Source: Rhodovulum sp. PH10
GTDB lineage: Bacteria > Pseudomonadota > Alphaproteobacteria > Rhizobiales > Xanthobacteraceae
Direction: 5' to 3'
Length of the DNA stretch: 46,286 bases
NCBI RefSeq assembly: GCF_000293785.1
Contig: NZ_AKZI01000083.1
Location: forward strand, 1 to 46,286
Made by a program: the position numbers and the translations under genes. Under the pieces are notes generated by a model. The model did no database searches and was not told the DNA's origin. It worked only from the letters and a program-made list of their open reading frames with translations. This document shows, piece by piece, positions 8,317 through 15,099 of the stretch. Numbering within the stretch: position 1 is the first letter of the stretch; every line of letters starts with the position of its first letter.

Positions 8317-10043
8317 TGCCGACCGCCTCCCTTCGCTCCGCAGCCGCCAATATGTCGGTCGTTCCTCGGGTCGCGAACGACTCCGACCCCGACATCTCGC
8401 ACGTGCGCGACCGCGGCGCGCTGCGCCTGATCGCCTGCGGCTCGGTCGACGACGGAAAATCGACCCTGATCGGCCGGCTGCTGCACGAGGCGCAGGGCGT
8501 GCTCGACGACCAGCTCGCCGCGATCACGCGCGAGAGCCGCCGGTTCGGCACCACCGGCGAGGACGTCGATTTCGCGCTGCTGCTCGACGGGCTCGAGGCC
8601 GAGCGCCAACAGGGCATCACGATCGACGTCGCCTACCGGTTCTTCTCGACCGCACGGCGCGCCTTCGTGGTCGCCGATACGCCGGGGCACGCGCAATACA
8701 CCCGCAACATGGCGACCGGCGCCTCGACCTCCGAGCTCGCGATCTTGCTGGTCGACGCCCGCAAGGGCCTGCTCGAGCAGACCCGCCGGCATGCCGCGAT
8801 CGTCGCGCTGCTCGGCATTCGCGACGTCGTGCTGGCGGTCAACAAGATGGATCTGGTCGGCTGGTCGCCCGAGCGGTTCGGCGAGGTGACGGCGGCGTTC
8901 CGCGCCTTCGCGGGACCGCTGGCGTTCCGCTCCGTGATCGCGATCCCGCTGTCGGCGCGGTTCGGCGACAACGTCGCCGCGGCGAGCCCGAGCACGCCCT
9001 GGTACGGCGGGCCGACGCTGCTCGACCACCTCGAGACGGTCGCGGACGAGATCGACATCGGGCGCGGCGAGGTGCTGGCGCCGCCGCGGGCGCGGCCGAC
9101 CGTGACGCGCCGCTTCGCCGCCGACCTCGTGTGGATGACCGACCACGACGGTCTGGCCGGTGGGCGTTTCCTGCTCAAGACCGGCACGACGACGGTGCCC
9201 GCCGTGATCACGACGATCGCCGACCGGCTCGATCTCGGCACGCTCGGACGCGTTCCGGCCGATCGGCTCGGCCTCAACGCGATCGGCCGGGTACATGTCG
9301 AAACCGCCGTGCCGGTCGCGATCGACTCCTATGCCGAAAACCGCTCGACCGGCGCTTTCATCCTGATCGACCGGACGACGCATGCGACCGCGGCGGCCGG
9401 CCTCGTGATCGCCTGGCTCGACGCGGCGCGCGACGTGCACGCCGAAGCCAGCGCAGTCGCGCCCGCCACCCGGGCCTTCGTGAAATCGCAGGAGCCTCTC
9501 GTGGTGTGGCTCACCGGGCTGCCGGGCGCCGGCAAGTCGACCATCGCCAATCTCGTGGAGCAGCGGCTCGTCAAGCTCGGCCACCATACCATGCTGCTCG
9601 ACGGCGACAATGTGCGCCAGGGCCTCAATGCCGACCTCGGCTTCGACGTCGCCTCGCGCGCCGAGAACGTGCGCCGGGTCGCCGAGGTGGCGCGCCTGAT
9701 GACCGAGGCGGGGCTGATCGTGCTGGTCGCGCTGGTGTCGCCGCTCCGAGCCGATCGCGAGCGTGCCGCGGGCCTGTTTCCGCCGGAGCGGTTCATGGAG
9801 GTGCTGGTCGAGGCGAGCCCGGCGACCTGCCGGACACGGGATCCCAAGGGTCTCTATGCGAAGGCCGAAGCCGGGCGGATCGCGAACTTCACCGGCCGCG
9901 ACCAGCCCTACGAGCCGCCGCTCGCGCCCGCGCTGGTGCTCCCCACCGACGAGATCGGCCCGGAGATCGCCGCCGAGCGCCTGATCCAGGCGATCCTCGG
10001 ACGCATCCGCCAGCCGACCGCGAGCGACGACGCCTCGATCTGA
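8316..10043 (+). CDS. cysNC: CysN/CysC fusion: ATP sulfurylase GTPase plus APS kinase, domain 2 missing
   Basis: A 575-residue bifunctional protein. Residues 36-240 are the CysN GTPase with all G motifs: GSVDDGKST (42-50), DTPGHAQYTRNM (121-132), NKMD (176-179) and PLSAR. GPTLLDHLETV (residues 232-242) is then joined directly to ADEIDIGRGEVL, the sequence that normally follows the EF-Tu-like beta-barrel domain 2. About 75 residues, including the usual PFRFPVQ and FRGYAGT region, are absent with the frame kept. Domain 3 follows (VVWM-like to TGAFILIDR, near 350). CysC, APS kinase, starts near 392 with GLPGAGKST (401-409), DGDNVRQGLN and DPKGLYAKA. The total is correspondingly shorter than the roughly 620-640 residues usual for CysNC. 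Whether CysDN activity survives is uncertain. Confidence 0.9.
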   Translation: MPTASLRSAAANMSVVPRVANDSDPDISHVRDRGALRLIACGSVDDGKSTLIGRLLHEAQGVLDDQLAAITRESRRFGTTGEDVDFALLLDGLEAERQQGITIDVAYRFFSTARRAFVVADTPGHAQYTRNMATGASTSELAILLVDARKGLLEQTRRHAAIVALLGIRDVVLAVNKMDLVGWSPERFGEVTAAFRAFAGPLAFRSVIAIPLSARFGDNVAAASPSTPWYGGPTLLDHLETVADEIDIGRGEVLAPPRARPTVTRRFAADLVWMTDHDGLAGGRFLLKTGTTTVPAVITTIADRLDLGTLGRVPADRLGLNAIGRVHVETAVPVAIDSYAENRSTGAFILIDRTTHATAAAGLVIAWLDAARDVHAEASAVAPATRAFVKSQEPLVVWLTGLPGAGKSTIANLVEQRLVKLGHHTMLLDGDNVRQGLNADLGFDVASRAENVRRVAEVARLMTEAGLIVLVALVSPLRADRERAAGLFPPERFMEVLVEASPATCRTRDPKGLYAKAEAGRIANFTGRDQPYEPPLAPALVLPTDEIGPEIAAERLIQAILGRIRQPTASDDASI

Positions 10044-10096
10044 TCCGGCGTGCGTGTCGCGCCCGCGCTTCGGCGAGAGCTCGGGCCAGATCGACG

Positions 10097-10290
10097 ATGA
10101 TGTCGTCTTCGTGCGCGATGCCGATCGGCAGGTACGGTCGGTTGAAGGCGACCTACAGCGTCGCCGAAACCGTCGATCTGCTCAGCGTCGGCCGCACCTC
10201 CGTCTCCGCGACGACCGAGCGTGGCGACCTCACTCCGATCGAGTTCGGCAGGAAGACCCTGATTAGCGCAGCGACGCTGGACGACGCGGA
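10097..10290 (+). pseudogene. excisionase-like HTH fragment
   Basis: Read from the ATG at 10097, LKATYSVAETVDLLSVGRTSV followed by ERGDLTPIEFGRKTLISAATLD resembles the MerR-like winged helix of excisionases and helix-turn-helix 17 proteins (pattern YSVAEAADLLGIGRTTLYRLIERGEL-KIGRRTLI). After about residue 60 the frame continues without a stop into unrelated sequence antisense to the next gene, so the original C-terminus is lost. It lies about 50 bases after cysNC and just before the second copy of the tRNA-Ser end, a place where an element's excisionase could sit. Confidence 0.45.
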
Positions 10291-10387
10291 GCCCGAGGTC
10301 TCGGCCTCCGAATTGCGGGTACGTTTGTGGGTATCGCTCCAAGCGATCGGCGATCCCATTCGAATTGTCCAAAAAAAGGAATGCCAA

Positions 10388-10401
10388 CCACCCCGTCCGC
10401 C
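10388..10401 (+). other. candidate attR (copy of tRNA-Ser 3' end)
   Basis: An exact 14-nt match to 912-925 in direct orientation, with diverging flanks on both sides. It follows the excisionase-like relic and precedes the first gene of the copper region. If real, it delimits an element of about 9.5 kb holding the integrase relic and the whole cys operon. Confidence 0.42.
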
Positions 10402-10539
10402 GATTGCCTTCGCACACACGAGCATCGGGGTCGGTTCGGCGCCGGTCGTCTCCGGTGCCTCGCTCGTACGAGAAAAAGAGCCGCGCCGGGCCGCGCCGGC
10501 GAAAAGCCCTTTTCCTGTTCGCCGGATCGCTCCGCCCGA

Positions 10540-11058
10540 TCACTTCGTGTCGACCGAGCCCGTTTGCATGCCGCCGCAGAAGGACCCGACCTCGTCGGCG
10601 GACAGCTTTCCGTCACCGTTCGCGTCCATCGCCTTGAACATTCGCGCGTGCACCGCCTGGAACTCGTCGCGCGCGACGGTGCCGTCGCCGTTCGCGTCCA
10701 TCATCACCACCATCATCTTGGCCATTCCGGCTCCCATCATGCCGGCTCCCATCATCCCGGCTCCCATCATGCCGGCGCCCATCATGTCCGATCCCGTCGC
10801 GCCCATCATGCCGCTGCCGTGCATGCCGCCGCGGCCCATCATTCCCTGCATCGTTCCGGACATCGCGCCGCCACCCATCATGTCCGATCCGGACTTTTCC
10901 GCGGATCCCGAATTGTCGGATCCGCTCGCTTGTGCAGTCGCGCCGGGGTGATGCGATTCGTGCTCGCTCGGTGACATTCGGCTCGGCTGGGCGAGCGCGG
11001 CGGAGACGCCGAGGACCGAGACGATCGCCAGCGCGGAGACGATGATCGGCTTTTTCAC
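10540..11058 (-). CDS. secreted Met-rich EF-hand protein
   Basis: 172 residues from a GTG start preceded by AAGGAAAG. Residues 1-23 are a Sec signal peptide ending ALA-Q. The middle (27-118) is Met/Gly/His-rich, with HESHHPG and a run of MMGAG units (92-112). Two canonical EF-hand loops follow, DANGDGTVARDE (121-132) and DANGDGKLSADE (145-156), each with Asp at positions 1, 5 and Glu at 12, predicting Ca2+ binding. The Met-rich zone could bind Cu(I), as in CopB/PcoB-like N-termini. That is inference, supported by the copper genes around it. One lone Cys161 is present. It is transcribed away from the two-component genes and 35 bases after the neighbouring secreted protein, so they may form an operon. 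Confidence 0.85.
   Translation of the reverse strand: MKKPIIVSALAIVSVLGVSAALAQPSRMSPSEHESHHPGATAQASGSDNSGSAEKSGSDMMGGGAMSGTMQGMMGRGGMHGSGMMGATGSDMMGAGMMGAGMMGAGMMGAGMAKMMVVMMDANGDGTVARDEFQAVHARMFKAMDANGDGKLSADEVGSFCGGMQTGSVDTK
10723..10785 (-). repeat. in-gene 15-bp repeats encoding MMGAG
   Basis: Four near-identical 15-bp units encode consecutive MMGAG pentapeptides in the EF-hand protein, with a looser fifth unit (GMAKMM) after them. Such slippage-prone units can vary in number between strains. Confidence 0.7.
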
Positions 11059-11093
11059 GGGGTGCTTTCCTTCTATTCCGGACGTCGACGTGA

Positions 11094-11534
11094 TCACGAC
11101 AGCGTTCCGACGAGCCAGCTCGTCTCGAGCGTTTCGATCGTCATCGTGGCGCCGGGCGCGAGGCAGGGGTTCACCATCATGCTGTGATTGTCGATCACGG
11201 TGATCGTCTCGCCGTTCGCGAGCCGGATCTGGTTGTGGCAGTGATTGATCATCTGGGCGTCGGGCTCGCATTGGGTGTCGCTCAGGATCGTCCCGGTGGT
11301 CGTCTCGGCCGGGAGCCGTCCCTCGATCACCTGCAGAACGTAGCGCCCGTCGTGGCCGTTCTGCTTCCAGGAGGTCAGCTCCGCGCGGCTCGGGATCGGC
11401 GGGTTTTCCCCTGCCGTGGCGGCGGAGGGCGGATCGGCGAGCAGCGCGACCGCGCCGGCGATCGCGAGCGCGACGCCGAGGCCCGGCAACCAGCGACGAA
11501 CGGCCGTCCGGTCGGTGCGAAGGAGGTTTTTCAT
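11094..11534 (-). CDS. secreted Cys/His/Met-rich protein, unrecognised
   Basis: 146 residues that I cannot assign to a named family. Residues 1-42 contain an Arg-rich start and a hydrophobic stretch (LPGLGVALAIAGAVALLA), a signal peptide or N-terminal anchor. The rest is a small periplasmic domain with possible metal ligands: C89, H98-C99-H100 (INHCHNQI), H117, M119-M120 (NHSMM) and C124 (NPCL), all within 36 residues and alternating with short predicted beta strands. This suggests copper or a related metal, but that is inference from ligands and neighbours. The start is the ATG at 11534, chosen because the signal sequence begins there; no strong Shine-Dalgarno is seen. It probably shares a transcript with the EF-hand gene. 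Confidence 0.75.
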   Translation of the reverse strand: MKNLLRTDRTAVRRWLPGLGVALAIAGAVALLADPPSAATAGENPPIPSRAELTSWKQNGHDGRYVLQVIEGRLPAETTTGTILSDTQCEPDAQMINHCHNQIRLANGETITVIDNHSMMVNPCLAPGATMTIETLETSWLVGTLS

Positions 11535-11720
11535 GTCGTGTATCTCGTCGTTTCGGGTTCGATCGGATCGGAGCCGCAGGCTTTGCCTGCCGGGGGACCG
11601 AGGCTCGTCGTGCGGCGTCGGGCGACATCGCATCGTGTCGGTGCGCAGAAGACGCCGATCCTGAAACGGAGCTTTGTCGGACGCGCGGAAAAGTGTGTCG
11701 GTGTGTGACGAGCGCCGCCC

Positions 11721-11781
11721 GCTCACCGGGCCCACTCACCGGGTCCGCTCACCGGGTCCGCTCATTGGCCCGCTCACCGGG
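11721..11781. repeat. 13-bp tandem repeat at the sensor kinase stop
   Basis: About five units of gctcaccgggtcc (starts near 11721, 11734, 11747, 11760 and 11772), one with a diverged centre. The last unit covers the stop codon and final codons of the sensor kinase (stop at 11774-11776). The interval 11535-11720 otherwise holds no gene that I can support. Confidence 0.75.
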
Positions 11782-13138
11782 GCAGCCGCAAGGTGGCGCG
11801 CAGGCCGCCGCCCGGGCGATTGGCGAGCGTGATCTCGCCGCCATGGGCATAAGCGACGCTGGCGACGATGCCGAGGCCGAGCCCGACGCCGCCGGTCTCG
11901 CGGCCGCGCGAGCCCTCCAGCCGATAGAACGGACGAAAGACCTGGTCGATCCGGTCCTCCGGAATGCCCGGCCCGTCGTCGTCCACCTGGATCACGGCGC
12001 TGTCGGCCCGCGCCTCCATCGACACCCGCGCGCAATGGCCGTAGCGCACGGCGTTCTCGATCAAGTTGGTCACCGCCCGGCGCAAAGCCTGCGGCCGGCA
12101 GGAGAGCACCAGCGGCGGCGGGTCGGCGCAGACGACCGGACGGCCCGCTTCCGCGAGGTCGTCGCCGAGGCTCTGCACCAGCGCGCCGAGATCGACCCGC
12201 TGGATCGGCTCGTGCTCGGCGTCCTCGCGGGCGAAGGCGAGGGTGGAGCGGATCATCGCCTCCATCTCGTCGAGCGTCGCCATCGTCTTGCCGCGCTCCT
12301 CCTCGTCCTCGATCAGCTCGGCGCGCAGCCGCAACAGGGTGATCGGCGTGCGCAGGTCGTGCGAGATCGCCGCCAGCATCTGCGTGCGGTCCTCCACCAG
12401 CCGGCGCAGCCGCGCCTGCATCTCGTTGAAGGCGCCGGCGGCGCGCCGCACCTCCTCGGGGCCGCGCTCGTCGAGCGGCGGCGCGGCGACGTCGCGGCCG
12501 AGGCGCTCCGCCGCCTCGGCGAGCTTGCGCAGCGGGCCGGTCATCCGCCGCACGGCGACGAACGACAGCGCGAGCACCGCGCCGGCCATCACGAGGGCCG
12601 AGGCGAGTGCGCCGCCGGACGGGCCCATGCCGTGCTCGGGCAGCGAGCCGGCGACCGAGACGAAGGTGCCGTCGTCGAGCCCGACCGAGGCGCGCACATC
12701 GGCGGTGTTCGCGGGGCCGAGGCGGGCGAGCCCGGCATTCGATTGCGGATCGAACACCTGCACGGTGATCCGGCCCGCCCGGCGCGGCAGCTCTTGGGCG
12801 AGAAGCCGGCCGATCAGCGCGCCGCGCCAGTCCGCCTCGTGGCCGCGCACCAGCGGGTTCTCGGGCGCGATCGCGACCTCGAGGTCGGTGGCGCGGGCGG
12901 CCTGCACCAGCTCCGGCCGCTGTGCCGCCGGCACCGCGGCGATCATCTCCACCACCACCGCCGCGCGGTGGGCGAACTCGCGCCCGCCGGTCGCCGCCAG
13001 CAGAACGTCGCGGTCGTGCGTGTAGAGCAGCATGCTGACGGCGTGCGTCAGCGTCAGCCCGACCACCAGGAGAAGCATGGTCTGCCCGGCGATGCTGCGC
13101 GGCCAGGGCAGCCGCCTGCGGCCGCTCTCAGTGGTCAT
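11774..13138 (-). CDS. sensor histidine kinase (EnvZ/OmpR type)
   Basis: A 454-residue membrane sensor kinase. TM1 spans about 16-38 and TM2 about 177-197, bounding a periplasmic sensor of about 140 residues. HAMP (about 198-250) follows. The dimerisation/phospho-acceptor motif ISHDLRTPIT has H260. The N box NLIENAVRYG, the G1 box DDGPGIP and the G2 region GVGLGLGIV mark the ATPase domain. The periplasmic part has no obvious Cys or Met cluster, so the signal cannot be read from sequence; adjacent copper genes on both sides suggest a metal or envelope signal. Its start overlaps the response regulator stop by 11 bases, so the pair is translationally coupled. Confidence 0.93.
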   Translation of the reverse strand: MTTESGRRRLPWPRSIAGQTMLLLVVGLTLTHAVSMLLYTHDRDVLLAATGGREFAHRAAVVVEMIAAVPAAQRPELVQAARATDLEVAIAPENPLVRGHEADWRGALIGRLLAQELPRRAGRITVQVFDPQSNAGLARLGPANTADVRASVGLDDGTFVSVAGSLPEHGMGPSGGALASALVMAGAVLALSFVAVRRMTGPLRKLAEAAERLGRDVAAPPLDERGPEEVRRAAGAFNEMQARLRRLVEDRTQMLAAISHDLRTPITLLRLRAELIEDEEERGKTMATLDEMEAMIRSTLAFAREDAEHEPIQRVDLGALVQSLGDDLAEAGRPVVCADPPPLVLSCRPQALRRAVTNLIENAVRYGHCARVSMEARADSAVIQVDDDGPGIPEDRIDQVFRPFYRLEGSRGRETGGVGLGLGIVASVAYAHGGEITLANRPGGGLRATLRLPR

Positions 13139-13868
13139 CGAAGTCGACGTCGGCGGTGAACATGTAGCCGTCGCCCCACACCGTCTTGATCAGCGTCGGG
13201 GTCGCCGGGTCGTCCTCCAGCTTGCGGCGCAGCCGGCTCACCTGGGTGTCGATGCTGCGGTCGAACGGCACCGCCGAGCGGCCGCGGGCGAGATCGAGCA
13301 GCTGGTCGCGCGACAGCACCCGCTTCGGGCGCTCCACGAAGGCGACCAGCAGCGTGAACTCGCCCTTGCTCAAGGGCAGCACCACGCCGTCCGGCCGGTG
13401 CAGGTCGTGCCGGGCGAGATCGAGCGTCCAGCCGGCGAAGCGGGCGACCGCGCGCTCCTCGCCGGCGGGCGAGGCGGCGGAGGTTGGGCCGTTGCTCTGC
13501 GTGCGCCGGAGCACCGCCTTGATGCGCGCCAACAGCTCGCGGGAGGAGAACGGTTTTGCGACATAGTCGTCGGCGCCCATCTCCAGCCCGACGATGCGAT
13601 CGGTCTCCTCGCCCATCGCGGTGAGCATGATCACCGGGGTGGTGCGCCCTTCGCCCCGCAGCCGCCGGCACAGCACGAGGCCGTCCTCGCCCGGCAGCAT
13701 CAGGTCGAGCACGATCAGGTCGATGCGGTGGTTCGCCAGCACCTCCCACATCTCGGTTCCGTTGGCGGCCGGCGTCACCCGCAGGCCGTGACCGACCAGG
13801 AATTTTCCGAGAAGGTCGCGGATGTCGCGGTGGTCGTCGACGATCAGGATGTGGGGCGAGGCGTCCAT
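13128..13868 (-). CDS. OmpR-family response regulator
   Basis: 246 residues. The receiver domain has the acidic pair D11/D12, phospho-acceptor D55 (LIVLDLMLPGEDG), T83 and K105 (AKPF). A linker of about 25 residues rich in Ala/Ser/Glu follows. The C-terminal winged helix has LSKGEFTLLVAFVERPKRVLSRDQLLD and SIDTQVSRLRRKLEDDP with the end WGDGYMF. It is the partner of the kinase encoded directly downstream. It is divergent from the DUF2933-dsbE-copA genes across a 200-bp gap (13869-14068), a reasonable place for its binding site, though I found no clear direct repeat there. Confidence 0.94.
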   Translation of the reverse strand: MDASPHILIVDDHRDIRDLLGKFLVGHGLRVTPAANGTEMWEVLANHRIDLIVLDLMLPGEDGLVLCRRLRGEGRTTPVIMLTAMGEETDRIVGLEMGADDYVAKPFSSRELLARIKAVLRRTQSNGPTSAASPAGEERAVARFAGWTLDLARHDLHRPDGVVLPLSKGEFTLLVAFVERPKRVLSRDQLLDLARGRSAVPFDRSIDTQVSRLRRKLEDDPATPTLIKTVWGDGYMFTADVDFDDH

Positions 13869-14068
13869 CGCCGGCGACTATACAGGCAGCCCCCGCGGCG
13901 AAAGCCGAAAAAAGTGTGACGGAGTGTGTCGAAGCCGGCTCCCGTCAAGAACGGTCACAACATCGCGCCGAACCGTCGAACTCGCGAGACGGTTTCTCGT
14001 CAGCCTGCCGCGGTCGGCGTCGGATCCTCGTTCGGATGCGCGCCTCTCGCCAAGAAAAGGCTCGCTCG

Positions 14069-14350
14069 ATGTCGGACGGTATCGTTGCCCATATCAGAAC
14101 AAACGTCAGGACGAAACCGCGCACCAGTGCGCTGATCGGCGTCGGCGGGCTCGCGGCGGCGGCTCTGATCATCTGGGACGCCGGACGCGGCGGCAGCCTC
14201 TATACATACATACCGCTGCTCGCGTGCCTGGCGATGCACGGCTTCATGCACGGCGGCCACGGCAAGCACGGCACGTCACCGCACGGTTCGGCGCAGGAGA
14301 TTTCGGCGCAGCCGGCCGGCCCGCGGACACCCGCTCATGAGCACGACTGA
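14069..14350 (+). CDS. DUF2933-like small membrane protein
   Basis: 93 residues, starting at an ATG with AGAAAAGG upstream. A hydrophobic span (SALIGVGGLAAAALIIW) is followed by a second (YTYIPLLACLAMHGFMH) and a His/Gly-rich tail (MHGGHGKHG, then AHEHD). The second span plus MHxFMHxGHG is the signature of DUF2933 proteins, which often accompany heavy-metal resistance genes. His and Met residues at the membrane edge may hold a metal ion (inference). The last 14 bases overlap the next gene, pointing to coupled translation. An upstream start near 13916 is open but has no ribosome site. Confidence 0.75.
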   Translation: MSDGIVAHIRTNVRTKPRTSALIGVGGLAAAALIIWDAGRGGSLYTYIPLLACLAMHGFMHGGHGKHGTSPHGSAQEISAQPAGPRTPAHEHD

Positions 14351-14969
14351 TCGTCCGGCGGCCGACCGGCGGACGATCGCGCGGCGGGTGCCGCCCGTGT
14401 CGCGCCGTTGGCTGCCGAAAATTCCGCTGGTGATCTTCGGCGGGCTCGCCGCGGCCTTCGCGGTCGGGCTGACGATGAATCCGGCCGTGATTCCGTCGCC
14501 GCTGATCGGCAAGCCGGTTCCCGAGTTCGTGCTGCCGCCTATTTCCGGGCGGCCGCCGGGCTTGTCGAGCGCCGATCTGCACGGCGAGGTCACGATCGTG
14601 AACGTCTTCGCGTCGTGGTGCACGGCGTGCCGCGAGGAGCATCCATACTGGATGCGTCTTTCGGCCGAAGGCACCGTCCCGGTGCACGGCCTCGACTACA
14701 AGGACGCGCCGGACAACGCGCTCGCTTGGCTGAGATCGCTCGGCGATCCGTACGAGAAGGTCGGGTCCGACCGCAACGGGCGGGTGGCGATCGATTTCGG
14801 TGTTTACGGCGTTCCCGAGACCTTCGTGATCGGTCGCGACGGCCGCGTCGCTTACAAGCACATCGGCCCGGTGAACCAGCGGGCGCTCGAGGAGACCATC
14901 CTCCCGCTCGTGCGGCGTCTGCGGCAGGAGCCGGCCGTCACGGCGCCGGTCGCGTCGGGGTCGAGATGA
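14337..14969 (+). CDS. DsbE/TlpA-like membrane-anchored thioredoxin
   Basis: 210 residues. A single N-terminal membrane anchor (about 28-48) places a thioredoxin fold in the periplasm. The order resembles CcmG/Dsb[15 protein letters not shown], then [19 protein letters not shown] with the redox pair C95/C98, then [22 protein letters not shown] with the cis-Pro loop. The active site reads WCTAC, whereas CcmG usually has WC-x-PC. It is far from any cytochrome c maturation gene and lies between DUF2933 and copA, so a role in copper chaperoning or thiol protection is more likely than haem attachment (inference). Confidence 0.85.
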   Translation: MSTTDRPAADRRTIARRVPPVSRRWLPKIPLVIFGGLAAAFAVGLTMNPAVIPSPLIGKPVPEFVLPPISGRPPGLSSADLHGEVTIVNVFASWCTACREEHPYWMRLSAEGTVPVHGLDYKDAPDNALAWLRSLGDPYEKVGSDRNGRVAIDFGVYGVPETFVIGRDGRVAYKHIGPVNQRALEETILPLVRRLRQEPAVTAPVASGSR

Positions 14970-15099
14970 CGAGTTGCTGGTCGGATCGCGCGACGGCGGA
15001 TCGACGAGGTGTGGCGTCGATCGTTCCGCCGCCTCGATCGTTGTCCCGATCGAACACGTGGCGCGCCGCGCGTCTCGCGGCGGTCACCAGGAGGAGCCG

